NCBI RefSeq assembly: GCF_050753345.1
Contig: NZ_JBLZFX010000018.1
Coordinates: forward strand, 16,679-80,678
Length of the DNA stretch: 64,000 nucleotides
Direction of reading: 5' to 3'
From: Alkalinema pantanalense
GTDB taxonomy: Bacteria > Cyanobacteriota > Cyanobacteriia > Leptolyngbyales > Leptolyngbyaceae
Shown here piece after piece: positions 1-8,995 of the stretch. The number at the start of each line of letters is the position of its first letter. Within the stretch, counting starts at the first letter, position 1. The notes beneath the pieces were generated by a model. That model searched no databases and was not told where the DNA came from. It was given only the letters and a program-made list of their open reading frames with translations. The position numbers and the translations under genes are program-made.

Positions 1-494
1 TCTTGACGAATACGCTGAGCTATTTGTTGTCGTTGTTTTAATTGAAACTCCATATTTTGCTCTGAAAGAAGGTGTTCAATGATAAAAACAGAGCGGTCTC
101 TTGATTGTAATGCACTTGCTCTTAATCTATCAATTCGATCACGTTCTTCTTGGTTTAAAGTTTCATCGTGTTTCTGATCATCCCTCTTAAGGCCTTGATC
201 TATCTTTGCAATAATCTTTTCATACCTACTAATAGTTCTTGTAATACCTTCAGATATTACTCTAGATTTCGTTAATGCCTCTTGTTCTAAATATTTTACT
301 TTCTCAGCATGCATCGATTCAAAGAAATTACCATTTTTGCTATCCTCTAAATCAGAAGCTTGATCATTGGAAAAGTCATCTAGAACAAGGTTTTCAGTTT
401 TCTCATTTTTCTGTAAGGCGTTGCATGCAATTATTACACTGTTTGCTGCTACAAAAAGAATTAATAATTGAATAATCATTACTCCAAATAGCAT
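1..494 (-). CDS. Membrane-anchored coiled-coil protein, 3' end beyond window
   Basis: The reading frame is open from an ATG at 494 to the window edge, about 164 codons, so the C-terminus is missing. A purine-rich ribosome binding site (AGGGGGAAG) sits just upstream of the ATG. Residues 1-24 form a hydrophobic N-terminal segment (MLFGVMIIQLLILF...), likely a membrane anchor. The rest is charged and rich in Glu, Lys, Gln and Arg, consistent with long helices or a coiled coil. It lies 43 bp downstream of the two-TM protein at 538-1554 on the same strand, so the two are probably co-transcribed. I recognise no family. The codon use is AT-rich compared with genes further right. Confidence 0.7.
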   Translation of the reverse strand, partial: MLFGVMIIQLLILFVAANSVIIACNALQKNEKTENLVLDDFSNDQASDLEDSKNGNFFESMHAEKVKYLEQEALTKSRVISEGITRTISRYEKIIAKIDQGLKRDDQKHDETLNQEERDRIDRLRASALQSRDRSVFIIEHLLSEQNMEFQLKQRQQIAQRIRQ

Positions 495-537
495 AATCTC
501 TTCCCCCTAAAATAGGCTATGCAAAATCTATTCAAGT

Positions 538-1554
538 TTAAGCGCTCTCAAGTTCTTTTAAGCGACTATTAATCACTTGAATTTCTTCATAATCCAATGT
601 TGATGCTTTAGTAATGTAATTATTTACTCTGTCGACCAACAGTCTTCTTATTTTTTTATGTCTCTGTTGATCGTCACTAGACAGTTCTTGTTTCTCAATT
701 TCACCTAAAAGTTGTTCAAGCATACTACATAAAGATTTTAATTCCTCTTTCAATTGGTTGTTAATATCTTTTTCACCCTCAACATCTTGAAGAAGATTAC
801 TTAAGATGCAAATTCCTCTACTCTTTTCTTGCAAAGCAATTGGATAGCTTAGGTGGCTTCCTTCTAAAGCCATTTCTGACGTAATAGTTGTCAATTCATA
901 CTCTAGCCACTGAATTATTCGATTCAGACTATTAACTTGGTGATGGATTGCTACAACGATTTTCTGTTGCTCCTGCTGTTCTCGTTTAAATCGATCTTGT
1001 TGTCGATACACTTTCCTTAATTCCAGATTCAGCAATTTTTCCATTGCATTTTTTACGAGTTCTCGATCTTGCTCTCTAGAAAATATATTTGCAAAAAAAT
1101 TAATGCCAAATACAGCTAGAGCAATTGTTGCAACTGTTCCTAATAGTGCAAAAAATACTGTGATTAGTAAATCCTTATTGTAGTTCTTGGAAAATTCTAA
1201 CAATTCTTTCTCTGTAGATTTTGAATCAGTTATATTTTGAGATCCTTGAGCTTTATCTAACTGTAGGGTCTGCAGTTGTTGGCTAAAAGCTAGAACATCC
1301 TGTTTTAGGTCTTTAGATTGCTCTAATATTTTAGATGCTTTGACTATTTGATCAAATAATTGGTAATTTTCTTGCTCAATCTTTTCAATTTTAGCATTTA
1401 ACTGTTTAACTTGATTGTTAACAGAGTTAATCTGATCGAACAACACAATACTTCCCGAAATAACCATTGCCAAGCAAAGAGCGGTTAATTTCCACAGTGA
1501 GTTTTTCCCAGTCAAACGTTGGAACACGTTGTGATAATGTTGCGCTAAGCTCAT
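538..1554 (-). CDS. Two-TM coiled-coil protein of unknown function
   Basis: The protein has about 338 residues. A short cytoplasmic N-terminus is followed by TM1 (about residues 23-41), an extracytoplasmic coiled coil (VNNQVKQLNAKIEKIEQE) to about residue 125, TM2 (about 130-155), and a long charged cytoplasmic region with a second helical stretch (about 175-225). GTG (1557) and ATG (1554) starts are adjacent; I chose the ATG. The topology, with a coiled coil outside and a larger helical domain inside, resembles a sensor or scaffold, but no catalytic motif is visible. It sits between the zinc-ribbon/HTH gene and another membrane coiled-coil gene on the same strand. The function is not assigned. 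Confidence 0.75.
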   Translation of the reverse strand: MSLAQHYHNVFQRLTGKNSLWKLTALCLAMVISGSIVLFDQINSVNNQVKQLNAKIEKIEQENYQLFDQIVKASKILEQSKDLKQDVLAFSQQLQTLQLDKAQGSQNITDSKSTEKELLEFSKNYNKDLLITVFFALLGTVATIALAVFGINFFANIFSREQDRELVKNAMEKLLNLELRKVYRQQDRFKREQQEQQKIVVAIHHQVNSLNRIIQWLEYELTTITSEMALEGSHLSYPIALQEKSRGICILSNLLQDVEGEKDINNQLKEELKSLCSMLEQLLGEIEKQELSSDDQQRHKKIRRLLVDRVNNYITKASTLDYEEIQVINSRLKELESA

Positions 1555-1601
1555 CACTATGCACCTAAATATTTTCTATTCTTCTAGTAAATCATGAATC
1601 T

Positions 1602-1982
1602 CTAGTTCTTATCTTGGCAAAAATCTACGATATGTTTTAACAATTCGGGATGGGTCGATCGTGCTGCTTCAATCCGTGAAATCATGGAAGCGGCTGTATT
1701 TTTATTAACATTGATGATTCGAGCAAGCTGGCGCACCGTTACACCACGTTTGGCATGGAGAACTAGGGAAATCGCCTGAAACCAAAGGTTTAAGTCTAAA
1801 TGGGTCTTGTGGAATAGTGTCCCTACAATCACACTGTATGAATTAAAACATTCATTGCAATGGTATCGTCTTTCCTTGTGAATAGGAGTTGAATGTGTCG
1901 AGCCACAGTATGGGCATCGAGGTGTTCCTTGCCACCTAACTTGCTCCAGGTAGGCAAGACATTCTTCATGATCCCATGACAT
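1602..1982 (-). CDS. IS1595-type transposase N-terminal zinc ribbon + HTH protein (no DDE domain)
   Basis: From the ATG at 1982 this gives 126 residues; a TTG at 1997 is an alternative start. Two CxxC pairs (CPYC near residues 23-26 and CNEC near 42-45) form a zinc ribbon of the kind found at the N-terminus of IS1595-family transposases. A helix-turn-helix follows (VTVRQLARIINVNKNTAASM, about 80-100). A full transposase of this family continues with an ISXO2-like DDE domain, which is absent here: the frame ends cleanly at a stop and the downstream bases encode no remnant. It may be a truncated transposase or a domesticated DNA-binding protein. It is the first gene of a possible three-gene AT-rich unit. 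Confidence 0.65.
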   Translation of the reverse strand: MSWDHEECLAYLEQVRWQGTPRCPYCGSTHSTPIHKERRYHCNECFNSYSVIVGTLFHKTHLDLNLWFQAISLVLHAKRGVTVRQLARIINVNKNTAASMISRIEAARSTHPELLKHIVDFCQDKN

Positions 1983-2354
1983 ACTGCAATACCCCAAAAT
2001 TAAGCTTTACTTGGATTAAAAGCTCAACTTCAGGATTGCGACATTTATTAGAAGCAATAATCAATTTCTGCTAAACCAGCAATCACTCTCTCTGATCTGC
2101 AATTCGCTGAGTCTCCAAAACGTCTATTTCAGCTTGCAGCAATCTAGTGTTTTTGTTCTTCTTCTGTTACAACGCCCTAATGTCTATCTACCATTTGTGA
2201 ACCAAATATCTCTAACTACGGTTTGCTGCAAACTGACGAATCAGCTTGTAGTTAGATTGTGATATCAAGTTTTTGAGCCATGACAGGGAACCCTAAAGAT
2301 ATTCAAAGGAATCCCGTGCTCAAATTTGTAATCATTTACAACCATCTAGTCCCT
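1983..2354. other. Intergenic region between divergent genes
   Basis: About 370 bp separate the zinc-ribbon gene (minus) from the SH3b lipoprotein (plus), so promoters for both should lie here. I see no convincing -10/-35 pair, repeat or small ORF with a ribosome binding site. A weak in-frame extension of the plus-strand gene starts at 2280 but lies upstream of the signal peptide and is not credible. Confidence 0.4.
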
Positions 2355-3152
2355 ATGAAATTTCCCATTGTTGCAACGATCGTGGCGTTAGGCTTATTCA
2401 CCGTTGGCTGTGGTGGAGAGCGTTCCGCATCCAATGCTAATAGTAATAATTCCCCTCAGCAACCAGCTGCGACGGAAAATGCACCCTCCAACAGTGCTGC
2501 TGCCAACAATGCCGCTGCGGTGGCCGCCCCCAACCCCGCCTCCCCGGCTGCCTCTGCACCGACTGCGACTAGCCCCGCCTCTCCCAGCAAAGTGGCTAAC
2601 CAGTCTCCGCAAAGTGCCCCAGCCTCCTCCCCAGAAGGCACAAATGACAATACCTACTTTGTGAATACCAACGATGGCTCGGCGTTGAATGTTCGGGCTG
2701 ATATTTCAACTAACGCGACGATCGTCGGTTCAATTCCCAATGGCACCCAGGTTTTAATGCACATCAGCGATCGTAGTGGTGAGTGGCTTGAGGTTTCGGC
2801 TCCTGGAAATATTCGAGGCTGGGTCTCCGCCCAATACCTGGTCGATCGCAATGGTAATACGGCATCTCCTTCTCTAACAGCAGCAGCGCAGCGGCTGGCC
2901 AACAGCACACGAGCCAATCAAGCCGCAGAGGCCCAATCCGCCAATTCGTCAGAACGTACCTACCGTGTGAAAACGGTGGATGGGACAGCCTTGAACCTGC
3001 GAGTGAAACCTCAGTTGGGGACTGAAGTTGTAGCTAAATTATCGAACGGCGCGATCGTGACCGAGGTCGGTACCGTTGGGCAATGGACAGAAGTGGTGAC
3101 TTCGGATGGGTTGCGTGGTTATGTGGCCACTGACTATTTGGTCGAAAACTAG
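2355..3152 (+). CDS. Lipoprotein with two bacterial SH3 domains
   Basis: The start is the ATG at 2355, which gives 265 residues beginning with a lipoprotein signal peptide (MKFPIVATIVALGLFTVGCGG; the modified Cys is about residue 19). A low-complexity Asn/Ala/Pro/Ser linker follows (about 22-95). Then come two SH3b repeats, each with the typical ALNVR or ALNLR motif and a GWV or GYV ending (about 98-160 and 200-265). Such domains bind cell-wall peptides or glycans, so the protein is probably anchored to a membrane facing the periplasm. The frame could be extended to 2280, but those codons would precede the signal peptide. The stop codon lies inside a tandem repeat. Confidence 0.85.
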   Translation: MKFPIVATIVALGLFTVGCGGERSASNANSNNSPQQPAATENAPSNSAAANNAAAVAAPNPASPAASAPTATSPASPSKVANQSPQSAPASSPEGTNDNTYFVNTNDGSALNVRADISTNATIVGSIPNGTQVLMHISDRSGEWLEVSAPGNIRGWVSAQYLVDRNGNTASPSLTAAAQRLANSTRANQAAEAQSANSSERTYRVKTVDGTALNLRVKPQLGTEVVAKLSNGAIVTEVGTVGQWTEVVTSDGLRGYVATDYLVEN

Positions 3153-3200
3153 TGGGTCGAAGACTAGGTGCTCAAAGACTAGCTACTCGAAAACTAGCTA
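3141..3200. repeat. 15-bp tandem repeat, 4 copies, spanning a stop codon
   Basis: Four near-identical 15-bp units (gtcgaaaactagtgg and variants) run from the last codons of the lipoprotein gene into the intergenic region. Each unit contains CTAG, so each carries a TAG, and the first unit provides the stop codon. Confidence 0.9.
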
Positions 3201-3494
3201 CGCCTCTAGAGCCTGCTAGCATTGAAGGCGGTCTAATAAAAAAAACGACCGCCCTGCTGGAAATCAGCCTTGCGATCGTGTTCAACTTTGATCCTCTGAA
3301 TATGCTTCTATAAGATACTCAATTTGTTGAGTGAGTGCTTCCCCCGATCGTCATCAAAATCTATGACTAAAGTCATGCTTCCGAAAATCAACCCAAGCGA
3401 CACCTGACTTAAGCGACACCTCTAGGGGAACTGCGGTAGGATGGCAAAAGATTCCTACACAAAATTTTTCCTCCGTCTTGAGGTCTGTTGAGCA
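3201..3494. other. Intergenic region with weak hairpin
   Basis: A 7-bp inverted repeat (GGCGGTC at 3227-3233 and GACCGCC at 3247-3253) encloses an A-rich 13-nt loop. No T-tract follows on either strand, so it is at best a weak terminator for the lipoprotein gene. The remainder should hold the promoter of the two-component operon; none is identified. Confidence 0.4.
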
Positions 3495-4823
3495 ATGTCA
3501 CCTTCCGCCTCCATGACCGAACGGGTGTCCACCTCACCCTCCATCCGCCGCATTCTTCGCTATGTCGAGTGGACGGTTTTGATCGTCATCTTGGTGATCC
3601 TGCTGGTCACGCCCTCGCTGACTTCCTGGAATTGGTTGCCGACTTGGATGATATTTCCCTTCCTAGGGCTGGTAACTGCTATGAGCTTTGGGATGCCCTT
3701 AGATCAGTCTGCATGGCAACGCCGTAGCTACGTTTTTATTGAGTTTTTATTAGTCTTTGCCTGTCAATTGGCGGGGTTTAATTTTGATATTTTATTGTAT
3801 TTATTGATTGCTAAAAGTTGTTTTCTACTGAGTCGTCGTGACGTTGCAATTACCGTTCTAGGAATTGGTTGTTTTTGGCTGCCATTCCAAATAATGCTGT
3901 TCCCTAAAAATATTGAATTCATTCAACAACTGAATAAACCTCAAGATATTAATAAACTGGTCTTTAGTAGTGTTATTAATTATACCGGCTCCTATATCAC
4001 GGCAAGTGTCTTTGTGTTGCTGTTTAGTTATGCGATCGTCGCTGAGTACAAAAGCCGCCAACGGGCAGAAACTCTAGCCCAGGAAGTGGAAATCCTGGCT
4101 GCGACCCTAGAACGCACTCGCATTGCCCAGGAAATCCATGACTCCCTTGGCCACACCCTAACGACCCTTGATATTCAACTGGAAGTTGCTCAAAAGATGC
4201 GCGATCGGGATCCGCAAGTCTCCCTGCAAGCGGTGGATACGGCCAAACAACTTGCCAGTCAATCCCTGCAAGATGTCCGCCATGCCCTGCAAACCCTGCG
4301 ATCGTCCACCGTCAATCTCAACGAAGCCGTCATGGCCTTGGTGGAACAAACCCGTCAGCATAACTCCTTTACCATTCAGGCACAGCTTGATCTGCCGCCC
4401 TTACCCCTCCAAGCCAGTCATCAACTGTACTGTGTCATTAAAGAAAGTTTGATGAATGTCCATAAACACGCTGCGGCCAACCATGTTGTTCTCAACAGTC
4501 AAACCACCGCAGAGGAAATTTATTTATCCTTTTCCGATGATGGAGTGGGGTTTAATACAAGCTTGCCCTATTCAGGGTTTGGCCTGCGGGGAATGCAGGA
4601 ACGCATTGAATCCTTGGGTGGCAAAATTCAGATTAAAAGTAGCCCTAATCAAGGAACTGAAATTACGATGATCCTTCCTCGTAGCAGTCTCTCCGCAGAA
4701 TCTCCCTGTTGTTCTATGAACTGGTTGGCTGGTATTGCCCAAAGGGCTGATTGTGCTTCGGCTAAAAAAAATATCTCCAGTATTCTGATGATCATGGCAG
4801 GAATAACTAATTACTGGTTGTAA
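3495..4823 (+). CDS. Sensor histidine kinase, NarL/DesK type (HisKA_3)
   Basis: The protein has 442 residues. About six hydrophobic segments fill residues 20-185 (for example EWTVLIVILVILLVTP) and form a membrane sensor module without an obvious ligand domain. A short coiled coil (about 190-208) precedes the HisKA_3 dimerisation box, with the phosphoacceptor His215 in EIHDSLGHTL. The HATPase domain follows, with the N box around KESLMNVHKHA and a G box DDGVGFN...GFGLRGMQER. The last 40 residues are a Ser/Cys-rich tail beyond the usual end. It autophosphorylates and passes phosphate to the NarL-family regulator that starts 46 bp downstream. The stimulus is unknown. Confidence 0.9.
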   Translation: MSPSASMTERVSTSPSIRRILRYVEWTVLIVILVILLVTPSLTSWNWLPTWMIFPFLGLVTAMSFGMPLDQSAWQRRSYVFIEFLLVFACQLAGFNFDILLYLLIAKSCFLLSRRDVAITVLGIGCFWLPFQIMLFPKNIEFIQQLNKPQDINKLVFSSVINYTGSYITASVFVLLFSYAIVAEYKSRQRAETLAQEVEILAATLERTRIAQEIHDSLGHTLTTLDIQLEVAQKMRDRDPQVSLQAVDTAKQLASQSLQDVRHALQTLRSSTVNLNEAVMALVEQTRQHNSFTIQAQLDLPPLPLQASHQLYCVIKESLMNVHKHAAANHVVLNSQTTAEEIYLSFSDDGVGFNTSLPYSGFGLRGMQERIESLGGKIQIKSSPNQGTEITMILPRSSLSAESPCCSMNWLAGIAQRADCASAKKNISSILMIMAGITNYWL

Positions 4824-4869
4824 GCATTGGATTGATTTGTAAGCTGTTTCTGAATTAGTTTATTTAAGT

Positions 4870-5505
4870 ATGATTCGTCTGTTATTAGTAGATGATCAAG
4901 ATTTATTTCGTCAAGGGTTAGCTGCACTGTTGACGATCGAAGAGGATTTGCAAGTGGTTGGTCAAGCGGGAAATGGTCAAGAAGCGATTGACTTTTGCCG
5001 CGCGTCCCAGCCCGACGTGATTTTAATGGATGTGCGGATGCCCATTTGTGACGGGGTACAAGCCACTCAAGAGATCCACCAGCGCTATCCTTGGATTCGC
5101 ATTTTGGTGCTGACAACGTTTGATGAAGATGAATATATTTGGCAATCCTTGCAAGCGGGTGCGATGGGCTATCTACTAAAAAGTACCCCATCGAACCAAG
5201 TCGCAAACGCAATTCGTTCTCTCCATCAAGGGCATAGTCAGCTTGGCCCCACGATCGCGCCTAAGGTCTTTGCCCAAATTAATCCCACTCCAGCCAGTAA
5301 AGAATCCCATCGTCACTTATTTAGTGAACGGGAGCTTGATGTGCTGATGTTGCTAGGCCAAGGCTATAACAATCGCGAAATTGCGCAAACGTTACACCTA
5401 ACGGAAGGAACAGTCAAAAATCACATTACGCGGATTTTAAGCCAATTGGGAATGCGCGATCGAACCCAAGCAGCGCTTTGGGCTCAAAAGAACTTAATAG
5501 ACTAA
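4870..5505 (+). CDS. Response regulator, NarL/FixJ family
   Basis: The protein has 211 residues: a receiver domain (about 1-120) with acidic residues DD near residues 8-9, phosphoacceptor Asp54 in LMDVRMP and the conserved Lys in YLLKST, then a LuxR-type HTH (about 145-208, ERELDVLMLLGQGYNNREIA). It is the cognate DNA-binding partner of the histidine kinase immediately upstream, with which it shares a transcription unit. Target genes are not evident from the sequence. Confidence 0.92.
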   Translation: MIRLLLVDDQDLFRQGLAALLTIEEDLQVVGQAGNGQEAIDFCRASQPDVILMDVRMPICDGVQATQEIHQRYPWIRILVLTTFDEDEYIWQSLQAGAMGYLLKSTPSNQVANAIRSLHQGHSQLGPTIAPKVFAQINPTPASKESHRHLFSERELDVLMLLGQGYNNREIAQTLHLTEGTVKNHITRILSQLGMRDRTQAALWAQKNLID

Positions 5506-5675
5506 TTTCATGGTGCAACTAGTCAGAGAAAATTAAATGATTGCCTGTCTAACAAATTCTAAAGACAATTTCTAAAGACAATTACCTAGGATGATGTGAC
5601 TAGAACAGGATGACTTCACTTGAGTAGTACCATTATAGTTAGGACGAATCGCTGTAATAGTGATAGACCAATATG

Positions 5676-5712
5676 GAGCAAATGAATCACTATAGAGCAA
5701 ATGAATCACTAC
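5676..5712. repeat. 19-bp direct repeat overlapping the TIR gene stop codon
   Basis: Two tandem copies of gagcaaatgaatcacta (19-bp spacing) lie at the 3' end of the minus-strand TIR gene. The second copy contains its stop codon (5709-5711). Confidence 0.85.
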
Positions 5713-7169
5713 GGTAGTGGCAAGCCTTTTTGTAGGATTGTAGTTGCACCTAATGGATCGGCGTTATTAAAGCGAGTATCCGCAACTACTTTAATTAAGT
5801 TGTCTCCCTTATTCTGATTGCTAACACTAGGATTTTCCGGGGATAGAGGCTGGATCGATCGGATAATAATGCCTGCTCGAATAAATGCAAATGCAACAAT
5901 TTTAACGTCCTCAATGCTGACTTGAGAACCATACAGAATGGTATTAGGGGGTTGAGTTGATGGCAATATAGGCTGAATTTGCTGGTCAAAACCTAGCTTT
6001 GTAAATACTGTTTTGAAATGCTGAGCATCAATTCCGATCGGGGTATATTGCAATTGAATGGGTTGTCTGCGATCGAGGATGGGTTTTGCATTATTTTTGT
6101 TGGCAGGCTTCACTGCTTCCGCCGCAGTTGAACGAGGCAATGATGCAGTTTTTTCGACATCTTTCGAAATTTTCTGCGCTGTTCCAGCGACAGCATTATC
6201 TTGACTCTCATTGACTTGTTGTTGCAACTGCTTGAGGGTTTTCTGGTAGCAATCGTCGGCTAACTTTGCCTGCTGAAATTCCTGAGCCAGTACCTCTGGG
6301 GGGGCTTGCTGTAAGGTTTGGATTTTTTCATCGGAAAATCCTAGTTTCTTCAATTCCTGGCTTGCTGTTTGGGTGTCGCGGGCTAATTGTGCCCGTAATA
6401 CGTCAATTTCCAGCTCTCTTCTAGCAATATCTTGGTTGAGTTGAGTAACTTCCTGCCGCGCCTGTTGCACCGTGAAAAATAATGTTAGCCCTGCCAGTAC
6501 GATCGTTCCTAAGGAAACCACCGTACTGGTTTGGATAATTCGTTTGGCCCGCAGTCCAATCTCTGTAAGGCGTTGATTTGCAGATTCTACAATACGACTT
6601 TTAGTAATATATTGATGTTGAAGTTCCGTTGGTTTGGGATCTTTATTTTCTGATTCTGCATACCATTGTTCACTAGCTTCTAGATCCTTACCCCGCAGTA
6701 AAAAGCTGTCATCCCGATCGCGTTCCCATTCGATCGCCTTAACCAGCAATCGAGTATGTTGTTGAACATGATCCCAATCCGTTTCGATCGTTCGGGTGAG
6801 ATCCTGAAATGCCTGCTGAAAATCATCGGACTCTCGGAAGAAGAGCCAATTGTGGCGGCTGACGGCAGGATGAACGAGTTGGGCATCGAATTGGTCATCT
6901 CGAACGACTGGAATCAAACGCTTATTGCACTGTATGGCATGATCAATTTCCTGTTTACACACCGTAGAGACAATGGAGTGAGGCGTTAGGATAAACAGAA
7001 AAATATTGGCAGATTCAATGCCACGCTCGATCGCTTGCCACCAATCTGCAGCGATCGGAATATCTTCCCAGTCAATCCAAATATCGCGCTGCTGCTGTGC
7101 CAAGGCTCCATGGAGTTGCTGGACAAAAGGCTTATCCTTCCGGGAATAAGAGATAAAAACGTCAGTCAT
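5709..7169 (-). CDS. TIR-domain protein with one TM helix and coiled coil
   Basis: The protein has 486 residues. Residues 1-125 are a TIR domain (DVFISYSRKDKPFV; WIDWEDIP; SANIFLFILTP) and include the S-x-V-C-x-x-E motif, so Glu74 is in the position of the catalytic glutamate of NAD-cleaving TIRs. Residues 130-205 match the charged linker I know from cyanobacterial TIR-membrane proteins (LLRGKDLEASEQWY). A TM helix (about 213-233) follows, then a Gln-rich coiled coil (234-330). A C-terminal globular domain of about 90 residues (YTPIGIDAQHF to RAGIIIRSIQP) sits where related proteins often have WD40 repeats. I infer an NADase effector or signalling role, with the last domain as a possible sensor. 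No obvious partner gene is adjacent. Confidence 0.85.
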   Translation of the reverse strand: MTDVFISYSRKDKPFVQQLHGALAQQQRDIWIDWEDIPIAADWWQAIERGIESANIFLFILTPHSIVSTVCKQEIDHAIQCNKRLIPVVRDDQFDAQLVHPAVSRHNWLFFRESDDFQQAFQDLTRTIETDWDHVQQHTRLLVKAIEWERDRDDSFLLRGKDLEASEQWYAESENKDPKPTELQHQYITKSRIVESANQRLTEIGLRAKRIIQTSTVVSLGTIVLAGLTLFFTVQQARQEVTQLNQDIARRELEIDVLRAQLARDTQTASQELKKLGFSDEKIQTLQQAPPEVLAQEFQQAKLADDCYQKTLKQLQQQVNESQDNAVAGTAQKISKDVEKTASLPRSTAAEAVKPANKNNAKPILDRRQPIQLQYTPIGIDAQHFKTVFTKLGFDQQIQPILPSTQPPNTILYGSQVSIEDVKIVAFAFIRAGIIIRSIQPLSPENPSVSNQNKGDNLIKVVADTRFNNADPLGATTILQKGLPLP

Positions 7170-7544
7170 GGTGGGGGCTCCAGAGCACAGAAATCATCCA
7201 GGGGGCAGAAACCGAAAAACCAACTCAAAACCACTGTAAAAACTAAAGTGGGCTACAGGAATCATAAAAGACATTTCTAACCCGGTGTGCCAGTTTGAAA
7301 TATTGGCTCATTATGCCCTTGGGCTGTTGATGATTGTTGATAGTTGTTGATGATTGTTCATGAATGCTGCGTGAATGCTGCCGCTAGAACCGACTGACTT
7401 GTTTTGCGACGGGCCTGTCTAATGCTTGCCAATCACCCCTGCGATTCTTAATGGGATCGGGGCAGTGGCGCGATCGATTGATTTTCCTATCTTGCGTTGG
7501 GTATTGTGGGATGTATTGTGGAATGTGTTCTTCCAGTCGAGTCT
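7170..7544. other. Intergenic region between divergent genes, short repeat
   Basis: This region holds the 5' regions of the TIR gene and the DUF3370 gene. A run of gttgatgatt/gttgatagtt units (about 7326-7358, 10-bp period) is present. In-frame TTG and GTG codons upstream of 7545 exist but are not preferred as starts. Confidence 0.4.
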
Positions 7545-8897
7545 ATGCTGTCTTTTCTTTCTGGTCTCATTGTGGCTCAAGCAACCCCGGCTCCCACCCC
7601 ACGGGAAATTTTACGGCCCCAAGAAATGCGCAGTTTGCCGGGGCAATTGGATAATATCCCCGTTTTTAACAGCAACAGCCCGGAATTGGTGTTGAAGGAA
7701 GGTATTCTTCTGTCTACCTTTCCCAAGGCGGGTAAGCGAGTCCCCGAGGCCCACCTCAACTACGCTTTTTCGGGACGCTTTGACCTGTTTGCCCACCACA
7801 TTGCCAAAGGCACACCCGATAACCTGCGAACCCTCTACCTCGGAATTTTGGTGCAAAATCCAGGTTCCCAGCCTGTGACGATCGATCTGTTGCAAGCCGC
7901 CAGTTACCTGAGCCAGCCCGATGCCCCTTTCATCGATCTGCCGCCCTACGTCAATACGCCCGAAGGCAAGGTCTATTCTGGGCCTGGTAGTCGCATTACC
8001 CAAGATGTCTTGAGAGGTAAACGCCAGGACATTTTTCCACCGACGCTGACCTTGGCACCGGGCGAGAGTCAAATGTTGATGAATCTGCCCATTCCGGTGA
8101 AAACCTTAAATCCTCCCTTAAATGGCCGATCTAGTCTCCTGAAATTACGCAGTACTGGCCCCGTGTATATTGCGAGCCTGGCACTTTTTGCCAAGGATGA
8201 CGCCAATGGCCAAGAACGGCCTCCCACCCTGTCAGAATGGGCTGATCTACTCCAAACAGGTGAACTCTCTACTCCGCGAGATCGGGTTCCCACGCCGATC
8301 GAGCAAACCACGGGGCAGGTCATCTACGGTCGAGTCGCGGGTGTATCTTTGGGCGCAGAATGGAAAGGGCTCATTACCGATCCAGGTCAGACAACTTTAA
8401 CGATCCCCCAACCCGGAAATACGTTCTCCTATGGTCTCAGCTTGCTGAATCGTGGCACCCTAGGGACTCAGCAAAATCAAAGCGCTAAAATGCTGGTTCG
8501 CTATCCCGATACTGCCTACCAATCCCACGGCAATTACACAGTACGCTATAGCCTAACCTTGCCCTTGGTGAATCCCAGCGATCGCACGCAAGCAGTTGCA
8601 ATTATGGTGGAAACGCCTCTCAAACGCGAAGATACTCAACAGGGTTTGCGCTTTTTTAACCCCCTCCCTCGACAGGTCTTTTTCCGGGGGGCGGTGCGCC
8701 TTCGCTATACCGATGATGATGGATTACCGCAATTGCGAGATGTTCATTTGGTGCAACGTCGTGGACAGGCTGGGGAACCCTTGATCCTCATGAATTTACG
8801 ATCGCAGGAACGGCGTTTGGTTCAGTTTGATTTTCTCTATCCTCCCGACGCGACGCCCCCACAGGTTATTACCGTGCAAACCCTCAATGGGAACTAA
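7545..8897 (+). CDS. DUF3370 family protein (cyanobacterial, exported)
   Basis: The protein has 450 residues from ATG 7545, which begins a short hydrophobic leader (MLSFLSGLIVAQATPAP) as in other members of this cyanobacterial family. Family features follow: QEMRSLPGQLD, PVFNSNSPELV, GILLSTFP and HLNYAFSGRFDLFAHHI. The protein appears periplasmic or surface-exposed and all beta, with no enzymatic motif. Its molecular function is not known. In-frame TTG/GTG codons to 7497 would lengthen the leader, but the family start favours 7545. It stands alone, convergent with the MarR gene. Confidence 0.85.
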   Translation: MLSFLSGLIVAQATPAPTPREILRPQEMRSLPGQLDNIPVFNSNSPELVLKEGILLSTFPKAGKRVPEAHLNYAFSGRFDLFAHHIAKGTPDNLRTLYLGILVQNPGSQPVTIDLLQAASYLSQPDAPFIDLPPYVNTPEGKVYSGPGSRITQDVLRGKRQDIFPPTLTLAPGESQMLMNLPIPVKTLNPPLNGRSSLLKLRSTGPVYIASLALFAKDDANGQERPPTLSEWADLLQTGELSTPRDRVPTPIEQTTGQVIYGRVAGVSLGAEWKGLITDPGQTTLTIPQPGNTFSYGLSLLNRGTLGTQQNQSAKMLVRYPDTAYQSHGNYTVRYSLTLPLVNPSDRTQAVAIMVETPLKREDTQQGLRFFNPLPRQVFFRGAVRLRYTDDDGLPQLRDVHLVQRRGQAGEPLILMNLRSQERRLVQFDFLYPPDATPPQVITVQTLNGN

Positions 8898-8995
8898 CTC
8901 AGTGATTGGCTTCCTGAATCCTGACTGACAAATGATGTTTAATGAACGGTTTGTTATGAATTGATTAATTACTGGATAGTAGGCTGACCCAATCA

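Noticed and set aside
2280..2354. Upstream extension of the SH3b lipoprotein frame
   Set aside because: A lipoprotein signal peptide beginning at 2355 would be buried 25 residues in; the later ATG is the credible start.
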